DNA of 64,000 nucleotides from an uncultured Neomegalonema sp. (GTDB lineage Bacteria > Pseudomonadota > Alphaproteobacteria > Rhodobacterales > Rhodobacteraceae). Below are positions 39,342 through 48,060 of this stretch, piece by piece. The notes under the pieces are model-generated. The model made no database searches. It had not been told where the DNA came from and saw nothing but the letters and a program-made list of their open reading frames with translations. The stretch covers positions 1 through 64,000 of the forward strand of contig CALKBI010000055.1 in assembly GCA_937990185.1 (NCBI GenBank). Reading direction: 5' to 3'. The translations under genes and the position numbers were made by a program. Each line of letters opens with the position of its first letter. Within the stretch, counting starts at the first letter, position 1.

Positions 39342-40284
39342 TGACGATTTTCAACCGCGCTCCGGCGTGAAATTCGGCGGCGCTTACAGCCCCGGAAATA
39401 CTGACACCGCAATGCGCGAGAACCCTGTTGCGCGGCTGCAATCAGCAAAAGTGTTTGATAAATCCGCCCGCCGTACAAATGCGGGGAAAACGCGGGCATG
39501 GTTGATTGTTTTACTGACGTTACCGCTTGTTTTTTCAGCGATAATCGAGATGCTGGATGGTAATGCTTTTGCGGCGATGCGGAACATTGGCCTGTTCGCT
39601 CTCTTTTGCTTCGCCGCCAATACCATCAAATCCGGGATTGAAGCCGCCAGCGAATATGAAGCGAGAGAATTCGCGTCCGCCCCTAAATTTCCAAGGAAAA
39701 TCATAGGCTCAGCGCTGCTCGGAGTTGGCTTACTGCTGACCTGCTGGACGGGTTGGGGCATCGGGCTGTTTCAATCACTCGGATTTGGCATCATGGGAGC
39801 CGCCGCGTCATTCTTTGCATTCGGCGCAGATCCTATGAAGGAAAAGGGCTACACCACCTCCACTGGGATAACGCCGCAGATGGTGATTGATGCCGTTTCT
39901 GAGGCAGAAGAAAAAATCGAGGGAATCGAACAAGCTGGGGCACAATTGAAAGACCGCCCCTTGCGTGATCGCGTCAACCGGGTAACGAAACGCGCTCGCG
40001 ATATTCTAGCGCGAATTGAGCAAGACCCTTCTGATCTTCGCCGGTCGAAAAAGTTTCTTGTCGTCTATTTAGACGGTGCATTAGAGGCAACGCAGAAATA
40101 TGCGAGAACTCAGAATGACTTAGGCGGCGAAAAAGACGTCTATATTAAGTTTCGTTCCCTACTTGACGATATGGAGCGAGAGTTCGACCATCAGCATGAA
40201 AAGCTGCTATCAAATGACCGAATAGATTTAGACGTGGAAATTGACGTATTGGCGGACCGGCTCAAATCAGCAAGCCGTTTGTAA
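39334..40284 (+). CDS. XpaC-like / 5-bromo-4-chloroindolyl phosphate hydrolysis family membrane protein
   Basis: From ATG 39334 (MSNDDFQPRSG...): paired TM helices then a charged helical C-domain; next to TelA, as XpaC commonly is. Confidence 0.65.
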   Translation: MSNDDFQPRSGVKFGGAYSPGNTDTAMRENPVARLQSAKVFDKSARRTNAGKTRAWLIVLLTLPLVFSAIIEMLDGNAFAAMRNIGLFALFCFAANTIKSGIEAASEYEAREFASAPKFPRKIIGSALLGVGLLLTCWTGWGIGLFQSLGFGIMGAAASFFAFGADPMKEKGYTTSTGITPQMVIDAVSEAEEKIEGIEQAGAQLKDRPLRDRVNRVTKRARDILARIEQDPSDLRRSKKFLVVYLDGALEATQKYARTQNDLGGEKDVYIKFRSLLDDMEREFDHQHEKLLSNDRIDLDVEIDVLADRLKSASRL

Positions 40285-40373
40285 ATTAAGTAATGTCGGC
40301 GTGCTGATTAGTGCGTAGGCAAAGAGAGTAACTTCTGACAGGCTCGCGAAGCGCGCCGGATAAAGGGACGACA

Positions 40374-41585
40374 ATGAGCACTCAAACAATTGATTCATTG
40401 CAAGAGAAAACAGCTATTGCTTTGCGTGAAGCCGAAGAAGTCAGCAACATCGTTTTGGCCCAACCGAAACAAGAGCTGATTACAATCGAAATGGCTGATC
40501 CCGCGACCGAGGCTGAAATTCGTCGCCGTATGAACGAAGTCGATATCAGCAATACGCAATCGATCATCAAATTTGGCTCGCAAGCACAGGAAAACCTGAC
40601 CGCGATTTCTGACGAAATGCTGGATGGAGTGCGCAACAAGGATGTTGGGCCAGCCGGTGACTCGCTGAGATCCATGGTCAATACCATTCGCGGGTTTGAT
40701 GCGAGTGAGCTTGCCCCCGGCGCTAAGCAGGGGTTTTTAGCGCGTATCTGGGGCTGGATCACCGGACGCTCATCAAAGGTCGCTGATTTCGTCACCCAAT
40801 ACGAAGAAGTGCGCGGCCAGATTGATAAGGTTCAGGACGAGCTGCTTGGTCATGAAACCAAACTGCTGAAAGACATCAAATTTCTCGATAAACTTTATGA
40901 CTCATCTCTCGGGTTCTACGATGAGCTTGCGCTGTATATTGCTGCTGGTGAAGAGAAGCTGAAAGAGCTGGACAGCACGGTTATTCCTGCAAAAGTGACT
41001 GAAGTGGAAAACGCGCCAGAGGGTGCGGGCGTCATGGTTGCGCAGGAGCTTCGTGATTTGCGGGCAGCACGCGATGATCTGGAACGCCGCGTTCACGATC
41101 TGAAACTCACCCGCCAAGTGACCATGCAGTCGCTGCCATCCATCCGGCTCGTCCAAGAAAACGACAAAAGCCTTGTCAATAAAATCAACTCCACATTGGT
41201 CAACACTGTACCGCTTTGGCAGACTCAGCTTGCGCAGGCCGTGACTATTCAACGGTCGCGGGATGCAGCGGGCGCCGTTAAAGGTGCAACCGATCTAACC
41301 AACGAGTTGCTTACCAAAAATGCTGACAACCTTCAGATGGCAAACCGCGAAGTGCGCGAGCAGATGGAGCGTGGTGTCTTTGACATCGAAGCGGTGAAAA
41401 CTGCAAACGCTCGCCTGATCCAGACGATTGAGGAAAGCCTTGCGATTGCTGATGAAGGCAAGAAGAACCGTGCTGATGCCGAGGCTGAACTCATCAAGAT
41501 GGAGTCTGAGCTAAAGGCAACACTCGCATCTGCCAGAGCGCGCGGCGATGGCACGGGAGATAATGTGGGGACGGCAGCAAACTAA
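40374..41585 (+). CDS. TelA/KlaA toxic anion resistance family protein
   Basis: 403 aa; YEEVRGQIDKVQDELLGHETKLLKDIKFLDKLYDSSLGFYDELALYIAAGEEKL; SLVNKINSTLVNTVPLWQTQL. Confidence 0.92.
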   Translation: MSTQTIDSLQEKTAIALREAEEVSNIVLAQPKQELITIEMADPATEAEIRRRMNEVDISNTQSIIKFGSQAQENLTAISDEMLDGVRNKDVGPAGDSLRSMVNTIRGFDASELAPGAKQGFLARIWGWITGRSSKVADFVTQYEEVRGQIDKVQDELLGHETKLLKDIKFLDKLYDSSLGFYDELALYIAAGEEKLKELDSTVIPAKVTEVENAPEGAGVMVAQELRDLRAARDDLERRVHDLKLTRQVTMQSLPSIRLVQENDKSLVNKINSTLVNTVPLWQTQLAQAVTIQRSRDAAGAVKGATDLTNELLTKNADNLQMANREVREQMERGVFDIEAVKTANARLIQTIEESLAIADEGKKNRADAEAELIKMESELKATLASARARGDGTGDNVGTAAN

Positions 41586-41596
41586 GGAGGACTTCT

Positions 41597-42550
41597 ATGC
41601 CCCGGCTTCGGTCGTTTGAAATTTGCTGTATCGCGTTGACCGGTCTGATCGGTTGCGCGCCGAGTTTGCCCGAGACACCGAAAGAAGTGACTTGGGAAAG
41701 CCCGTTGCCACCCGCATTTGATACAACACCTGCCGCAAATTCAACGACTCCTGCAAAGGGCAAAAAGGAAGCAACTGCACGATCTGTGCAGCAACCAACT
41801 CCAACACCACGAGCATCAACTTTTGCCAATGCAGCTCAATTGAATGAACCATTTTATTCAAATGAGCAGCTACATCAAAACTTTCTGTCCATCGCAATGC
41901 GGGCAGAGGCAGCAGATGATGTCGATTCCTCCGGCAACATAGCTGTCGCTAAATGGTTGACACCTTTGCGGTATCACCTTGAAGGAGCGACACCAGAAGA
42001 TGCTAAGCGTGTAGCAGGCCTTGTTAGACGTGTTCGCGAACTTACAGGAATTGACATTGAGCCGTCTTTTGCCCGCGCACCGAATGTCAGACTTAGCTTT
42101 GTTCCTTTTCGGACCCGTAACAATGCGGTTTACCGACTGGCCAGCGAAGGCGATTTAGGGCCTGCGGTTGGGAACATGGTTGCCCGTTGGCGGGATACGG
42201 AACGCGAGAAATGCCTTGGCTTAATTTCAGTTGATCCGGGCAGCGGTGCGATCACCAAAGCAGACATCTTGATCAAAGACGAGTTGCCGGCAATTATTCG
42301 CGACGCTTGTATTGTTGAAGAGCTGGTTCAAAGCCTTGGTCTCATGAACGACGATCCCCGCGCAAGGCCGTCAATCTTCAATGACAGTCAGGAATACCTC
42401 GATTTGACCAGCCATGACGAATTCTTACTGCGCATACTCTACGATCCGCGCGTAAGGCCCGGCATGACGGTGCGCCAGATGAATCCTCTGGTGCAGCAGA
42501 TTATCCGTGAAGTGCGCCCTCTTCCTGCACAGGTACAGAGACGCGCGTGA
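41597..42550 (+). CDS. DUF2927 domain-containing protein (copy 1), exported
   Basis: 317 aa; lipoprotein-like LTGLIGCAPS; CIVEELVQSLGLMNDDPRARPSIFNDSQEYLDLTSHDEFLLRILYDPRVRPGM. Confidence 0.8.
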   Translation: MPRLRSFEICCIALTGLIGCAPSLPETPKEVTWESPLPPAFDTTPAANSTTPAKGKKEATARSVQQPTPTPRASTFANAAQLNEPFYSNEQLHQNFLSIAMRAEAADDVDSSGNIAVAKWLTPLRYHLEGATPEDAKRVAGLVRRVRELTGIDIEPSFARAPNVRLSFVPFRTRNNAVYRLASEGDLGPAVGNMVARWRDTEREKCLGLISVDPGSGAITKADILIKDELPAIIRDACIVEELVQSLGLMNDDPRARPSIFNDSQEYLDLTSHDEFLLRILYDPRVRPGMTVRQMNPLVQQIIREVRPLPAQVQRRA

Positions 42551-43419
42551 GGATACTCGTATCCTTTGCAATGCTTTTGTTTCTTGCGCCTTTAAGCATT
42601 TCATTCGCTTTAGACGAACAATCTTCACTGAGCGGACCACAGCTAGAAAAACTCTATGCTTCGATAGAGCAGACTTACCGCAATCAAGGCAAATTCAGGG
42701 AAGACTTCGATCCTGTTGACGCGCCATTTGACGCTGATATTTTATCCAAAAATTTCGCGTATGTTGCCCTTCGCAGTGAAGGACATCAGATCGATGACGA
42801 TACACTGATTGAAGAGAAATCTGCGCCAATAGTCCGATGGGAAACACCCATTCACTTATGGACCTTTGGGACGACTGATGACGATCACAAGCATCTCGAC
42901 ACTCTTTCAAAACGGATTTCAGCTTTAACGGGACTTTCCATCGCCCGTACCCGAGATGTTCAACTCGCCAATGTCTATATTTTGGTTGCCGATCAAGATG
43001 AACGGCGGGATATGGATGGGTTGATTGCAACTCTAGGGCACAACCATGGTGGCCCCTTAGGTAATGCCTGGCCAGAAAAGGCAAAATATCCCTGCATAGC
43101 GAGGGTTGCGATTGATCCGGTCTCGTTGACTCTGAAATGGGCAATTATTCTTATAAAAGACGAATTAAATGGGGCCTTTAGACGGTCTTGCCTCACAGAA
43201 GAGCTGGTTCAATCGCTCGGATTATTCAATGATGGTGCAGAAATTCGCCCTTCAATCTTCAATGATAACGCTGAGTTCATTGAACTGACACGACATGATG
43301 AATACCTATTAAAAATATTGTATGATCGACGCCTACGACCTGGAATGTTCCAGAAAGACGTTGAACCGATTGTGCGGGAAATTGCGACGAAGTTATTGGC
43401 TAACACCAAAACTTACTGA
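42547..43419 (+). CDS. DUF2927 domain-containing protein (copy 2), exported
   Basis: 290 aa; signal peptide; SCLTEELVQSLGLFNDGAEIRPSIFNDNAEFIELTRHDEYLLKILYDRRLRPGM; ATGA-type overlap with copy 1 (GTG start). Confidence 0.8.
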   Translation: MRILVSFAMLLFLAPLSISFALDEQSSLSGPQLEKLYASIEQTYRNQGKFREDFDPVDAPFDADILSKNFAYVALRSEGHQIDDDTLIEEKSAPIVRWETPIHLWTFGTTDDDHKHLDTLSKRISALTGLSIARTRDVQLANVYILVADQDERRDMDGLIATLGHNHGGPLGNAWPEKAKYPCIARVAIDPVSLTLKWAIILIKDELNGAFRRSCLTEELVQSLGLFNDGAEIRPSIFNDNAEFIELTRHDEYLLKILYDRRLRPGMFQKDVEPIVREIATKLLANTKTY

Positions 43420-43434
43420 GAGAGGGAAAGTGCG

Positions 43435-44544
43435 ATGAGCCTTTGGGACCGGTTAACCGGAGAATTTATCGATGTTATCGAGTGGACAACCGATGACCCA
43501 GACACGATGGTCTATCGCTTTGAGCGGCATGGCAACGAGATCAAATACGGTGCGAAACTGACAGTGCGAGAAGGACAAGCTGCAGTCTTCATCAATGAAG
43601 GCCAGCTCGCCGACGTCTTCCCTCCGGGCATGTATATGCTCGAAACCAACAACATGCCGATGATGACAACGCTGAATAGTTGGAGCCATGGTTTCAACAG
43701 CCCGTTCAAGGCTGAAGTCTATTTCGTATCGATGAAGCGATTTGTTGACATGAAATGGGGAACCAAAAATCCCGTCATGATCCGTGATCCTGAATTTGGC
43801 CCAACACGCCTGCGCGCGTTTGGTACTTATGGTATTCGCGTAGCCGATCCCGCGACGTTCATGCGCGAGATTGTAGGCACAGACGGACATTTCGATACCG
43901 ATGAGATCGAAGGTCAACTTCGTAATATCATCGTATCGCGGTTTTCAACTGCTGCTGCCGGTTCGGGAATTCCTGTGCTTGATCTTGCGGCAAACTACGA
44001 TCAACTGGGCGAGTTTGTCGGCACGAAGATTGCGCCGGAAATGGCTGAATACGGGTTGGAACTTTCGAAGCTGTTGGTCGAGAATGTCTCGCTACCGCCG
44101 GAAGTCGAGAAAGCAATGGACAAACGCACCGAGATGGGTGTGCTGGGTGATCTGAACAAATACACCCAATTCCAAGCAGCCGAGTCCATGCGTGCTGCTG
44201 CTGAAAACGGTGGTGACGGCGGAGGATTGGCTGGCGCAGGGATGGGCGCTGGCATCGGCATGGCACTCGGCAATGCCATGGGCAACGCAATGGGCGGTGT
44301 TGGCGTCGGGCAAGCATCGGCTGCAGTTCCCCCACCTCTGCCAACAGCGAAATGGCATGTTGGGATTAACGGCCAAACGAGTGGACCTCACGATACCTCT
44401 GCACTTGGTGGCATGGTCAGCAATGGACAGATGAACCGTGATACACTTGTATGGTGTGACGGAATGAGTGGGTGGACTAAGGCCGGAGATGTCGGTGATC
44501 TTCGCAGCTTGTTTCCGGCAACACCGCCACCGTTGCCAACCTAA
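43435..44544 (+). CDS. SPFH domain protein (YdjI/virion-core type) with C-terminal GYF_2 domain
   Basis: SPFH-like N-half (VREGQAAVFINEGQLADVFPPGMYMLETNNMP), Gly/Met linker, GYF_2-like WHVGINGQTSGPHDTSALGGMVSNGQMNRDTLVWCDGMSGW. Confidence 0.88.
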   Translation: MSLWDRLTGEFIDVIEWTTDDPDTMVYRFERHGNEIKYGAKLTVREGQAAVFINEGQLADVFPPGMYMLETNNMPMMTTLNSWSHGFNSPFKAEVYFVSMKRFVDMKWGTKNPVMIRDPEFGPTRLRAFGTYGIRVADPATFMREIVGTDGHFDTDEIEGQLRNIIVSRFSTAAAGSGIPVLDLAANYDQLGEFVGTKIAPEMAEYGLELSKLLVENVSLPPEVEKAMDKRTEMGVLGDLNKYTQFQAAESMRAAAENGGDGGGLAGAGMGAGIGMALGNAMGNAMGGVGVGQASAAVPPPLPTAKWHVGINGQTSGPHDTSALGGMVSNGQMNRDTLVWCDGMSGWTKAGDVGDLRSLFPATPPPLPT

Positions 44545-44647
44545 GAACATTAGAGTCCTCTGGCAATAAGCTGGAGGACACTTACCACCTCGACAGATTT
44601 ACCGGATCGACGTCTCCGATTGTTCCGAGACGCTGGATTAGCAAGCA

Positions 44648-45838
44648 ATGACCTCCGAGCCAATAAGCAGCGATCACTTTCCTTGTGCCCAATGTGGCGC
44701 AGACTTACGGTTCGAACCGGGGAAAGAAGTTCTTGTCTGCGAATATTGCAACCATGAAAATCACATCGACATCGATGGTGAGCCGATTCAGGAATTGGAC
44801 TTTCGCAAAGCAATTGCAAATCAGCTTAGTGACGTTCAAACGGAAACAACCACCGTCGCAAAATGTTCGTCTTGCGGAGCGACAGTAGAGTTCGATCCTA
44901 ATCTTCACGCGGATGAGTGCCCGTTTTGCGCTGGCCCGTTGATTACCGATGTCGCTCAACACAGGCACTTAAAGCCAAAAGGCGTTTTACCCTTTGCTAT
45001 TGCAGAGAGCGAAGCCAAAGACTTTCTAAAAGAATGGCTCGGCAGTCGATGGTTCGCTCCAAGCGCGCTGAAGAAATATGCGCGGGCTGATCATAAGATG
45101 AATGGGCTTTACACGCCTTATTGGACTTTCGACGCCGATACGCAAAGCACCTATCAGGGACAGCGCGGCGACGTTTATTATATCGAACGCATGGTCACTG
45201 TGATGACCGATAAAGGACCGCGCAAACAGCGTCAGCGTATTCCGCAAATCCGTTGGACCCGAGTATCCGGGCGTGTGCGCCGTTGGTTTGATGACGTTCT
45301 GGTTCTCGGCTCCAAAGCATTACCGAAACAATTTGCCGATGAGTTAGCGCCTTGGGATCTTCATGCAATCTTGCCCTATCAATCCGAATATCTCGCCGGA
45401 TTTCGTGCGGAAGCCTATACAATCGATTTGCGCGAAGGGTTTTCTGAAGCACGCGCCAATATGGATTTAACAATCCGACGCGATGTCCGATTTGACATTG
45501 GCGGCGATCAACAGCGTGTTGACAGACTCGATACAGAGTTCGGCGGTGTCACGTTCAAACATGTCCTCTTGCCAATCTGGATTGCAGCCTATCGCTATCG
45601 CGGAAAGTCCTATCGTTTTGTAGTGAACGGACGGACCGGTAAGATCAGAGGCGCAAGACCATATTCGGCGTGGAAAATTCTTGCCGCCGTTTTGCTCGGC
45701 GCTTTGGTTATGACGATATTTTTCTCCGTGCTCTATGGGTCCGGCACGCTGGATCAAATGATGTATGACGGCGGATTCATTCCACAAAATTTACCGCGCG
45801 GTGCGCCGCCAGTCTTTTTCCCTGACGGGCTTCGATAA
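44648..45838 (+). CDS. YdjG-like zinc-ribbon protein with C-terminal TM helix
   Basis: Two zinc ribbons (CAQCGADL..CEYCNHEN; CSSCGATVEF..CPFCAGPL), long soluble region, TM ILAAVLLGALVMTIFFSVLY. Confidence 0.82.
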   Translation: MTSEPISSDHFPCAQCGADLRFEPGKEVLVCEYCNHENHIDIDGEPIQELDFRKAIANQLSDVQTETTTVAKCSSCGATVEFDPNLHADECPFCAGPLITDVAQHRHLKPKGVLPFAIAESEAKDFLKEWLGSRWFAPSALKKYARADHKMNGLYTPYWTFDADTQSTYQGQRGDVYYIERMVTVMTDKGPRKQRQRIPQIRWTRVSGRVRRWFDDVLVLGSKALPKQFADELAPWDLHAILPYQSEYLAGFRAEAYTIDLREGFSEARANMDLTIRRDVRFDIGGDQQRVDRLDTEFGGVTFKHVLLPIWIAAYRYRGKSYRFVVNGRTGKIRGARPYSAWKILAAVLLGALVMTIFFSVLYGSGTLDQMMYDGGFIPQNLPRGAPPVFFPDGLR

Positions 45839-45858
45839 CTCCCTATCAGGGGCATCAC

Positions 45859-45891
45859 GACAAAGACCGAAATTGGATTTCGGCCTTTGTC
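45859..45891 (+). terminator. Strong hairpin at the end of the zinc-ribbon gene (possible terminator)
   Basis: GACAAAGACCGAAAT-TGG-ATTTCGGCCTTTGTC, 15-bp arms with one mismatch; no T-tract on the + strand. Confidence 0.6.
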
Positions 45892-45924
45892 CTCGTCACA
45901 ATTCAAATAACGTCTGTGATTTAC

Positions 45925-45998
45925 GAGTTTTGCATCGAAATCTCAGAGTTTTGCCTATTCAATTCCAGATTTTACCATAGATTTTCGGGAATTTTACC
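45925..45998. repeat. Four copies of GARTTTTRCC-like 10-mer at 21-22 bp spacing
   Basis: GAGTTTTGCA 45925, GAGTTTTGCC 45946, AGATTTTACC 45967, GAATTTTACC 45989. Confidence 0.7.
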
Positions 45999-46896
45999 CG
46001 GCTGGCATCCGCTTTTTAAGGTTCAATTTCTCCCGTACCGCTGCCGGTCCCATAATGGTCGCGCCCATGCCTTCAAGAATTGTCACAGCCCGCCCAACAA
46101 GTTGAGCATTGGTGGCTTTGACCCCGCGCGAAAGGAAAAGATTGTCTTCTAATCCGACCCTTACATTGCCCCCGTGAAGCGCCATCGCTGCTACATAGGG
46201 TAACTCATTCCGACCAATGGAAAATCCAGAATATACCCATCCTTCAGGAATGGCATTGACCATAGCGCCTAACGTTTGCATATCATCCGGCGCGCCCCAC
46301 GGAATGCCCATGCAGAGCTGAACAAGAACGGGATCGTCGATCAACCCCTCCTTAACCAACTGTTTTGCAAGCCATAAATGCCCTGTGTCAAAAGCCTCAA
46401 TCTCAGGCTTCACACCAAGGTCTTTCATGCCTTGCGCCATCGCTCGCAGCATCGCAGGCGTGTTGGTCATGACGTAATCGCCCTCACCAAAATTCATGGT
46501 CCCGCAATCTAGCGTACAAATTTCAGGCAAACACTCAGCAACATGCGCTAACCGTTCAGTCGCACCGGCCATATCTGTTCCTGCAGCGTCCGGCGGTAAC
46601 GGTTGCTCCACTGAACCAAGCGTCAAATCTCCGCCCATACCAGCGGTCAGGTTTAGAACTACATCGACATCCGCAGAACGAATACGATCTGTAACCTCCC
46701 GAAATAATTTAACATCTCGGGATGGCGCGCCGGTTTCCGGATCGCGGACATGACAATGAACGATTGCCGCCCCTGCTTTTGCAGCCTCAATCGCACTATC
46801 CGCAATTTGCTCCGGCGTCACCGGCACGAGGTCTGATTTACCGACAGTATCGCCCGACCCCGTCACCGCACAGGTAATAAAAACATCCCAGTTCAT
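45994..46896 (-). CDS. BKACE family (3-keto-5-aminohexanoate cleavage enzyme) protein
   Basis: [80 protein letters not shown]. Confidence 0.92.
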   Translation of the reverse strand: MNWDVFITCAVTGSGDTVGKSDLVPVTPEQIADSAIEAAKAGAAIVHCHVRDPETGAPSRDVKLFREVTDRIRSADVDVVLNLTAGMGGDLTLGSVEQPLPPDAAGTDMAGATERLAHVAECLPEICTLDCGTMNFGEGDYVMTNTPAMLRAMAQGMKDLGVKPEIEAFDTGHLWLAKQLVKEGLIDDPVLVQLCMGIPWGAPDDMQTLGAMVNAIPEGWVYSGFSIGRNELPYVAAMALHGGNVRVGLEDNLFLSRGVKATNAQLVGRAVTILEGMGATIMGPAAVREKLNLKKRMPAG

Positions 46897-47061
46897 CGCA
46901 TATCCTTCTTCGTTTTCTGACGGAAATCAGGGCCAGACATAGGAATTAAATGCAAGAGAGAAAACGGCATTGCGCGTCTATTCGCGACGGCATGATCTCG
47001 CTTGCTAGACGCGCCTATCCGTGGGAAAATAATAACATAATCCGATTGATGGAGCTTTCCG

Positions 47062-47994
47062 ATGGCCGCCGACATTTTAATTCCGAACAAGATGCTTGAA
47101 TCTGCCGATAGTGCACTGGCGGCAGCCTTTGCTGTGCATCGCTTGTACGAAGCACCTGATCCTGAAGCGATGCTGGCTGAAGTCGCTCCCCGAATAGGTG
47201 CTATCGCGAGCAGCGGCGGCGCAAGCCGCGCCATGATCGAAGCTCTACCAAACCTCAAACTCGTGGCGCATTTTGGCGTTGGCTATGACCCTGTGGATGT
47301 AGCTTGTTGTAAAGAAAGAGACATTAGGGTCACTAACACACCAGATGTTTTGAACGATGCTGTCGCAGAAATGACTCTGGGTCTGATGCTGGGTTTAGAG
47401 CGCCGGATACCGCAAGCAGACCGCCATGTCAGAGACGGCCAATGGGAAAACAGCGGCTATCCATTGACAGGTGAACTCACCGGAAAAACCGCAGGGATTA
47501 TGGGACTCGGACGCATCGGAAAAGAGATTGCTCGACGGTTACAGGCCATGAAAATGAACGTCGTCTATAACGGGCGCACCGAGCAAAAACATGAGCCTTT
47601 TCCGTATTATGCTGACTTAACAGAAATGGCTAAGGCGAGCGATTGGCTCATTGTGGTCGTTCCCGGAACCCCTCAAACGAACAAAGCGGTGAATATGGAG
47701 GTGCTGAAAGCGCTCGGTCCGCAGGGCGCTTTGCTCAACATCGGGCGAGGGTCAGTCGTTGATGAAACAGCGCTGATTTCCTGTCTTTCTGATGGGTCGC
47801 TGGGCGGCGCAGCACTGGACGTTTTCGAGGATGAACCGCGCGTTCCTCAGGCACTTCGTGACATGGAGAACGTCGTTCTCCAACCGCACCAAGGGTCGGC
47901 TACACATAAGACAAGGTGGGCAATGGGTGATCTCGTGGTGCGTAATATCAAGGCGCATTTTGCTGGCGAGCCACTGATAACACCAGTGGCTTGA
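47062..47994 (+). CDS. D-isomer-specific 2-hydroxyacid dehydrogenase
   Basis: LTGKTAGIMGLGRIGKEIARRLQAM; LLNIGRGSVVDETAL; ALDVFEDEPRVP. Confidence 0.92.
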   Translation: MAADILIPNKMLESADSALAAAFAVHRLYEAPDPEAMLAEVAPRIGAIASSGGASRAMIEALPNLKLVAHFGVGYDPVDVACCKERDIRVTNTPDVLNDAVAEMTLGLMLGLERRIPQADRHVRDGQWENSGYPLTGELTGKTAGIMGLGRIGKEIARRLQAMKMNVVYNGRTEQKHEPFPYYADLTEMAKASDWLIVVVPGTPQTNKAVNMEVLKALGPQGALLNIGRGSVVDETALISCLSDGSLGGAALDVFEDEPRVPQALRDMENVVLQPHQGSATHKTRWAMGDLVVRNIKAHFAGEPLITPVA

Positions 47995-48060
47995 CCTTGG
48001 AAAGCTGTGCAAAAACCATCGCAAAACTCTGAAACTCATTGAGAAAACCAAGGAAAAACC

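Noticed and set aside
43435-44544. SPFH protein often annotated as virion core protein, hinting at prophage
   Set aside because: No integrase, capsid, terminase or tail genes nearby; the name is an annotation legacy and the family is cellular.
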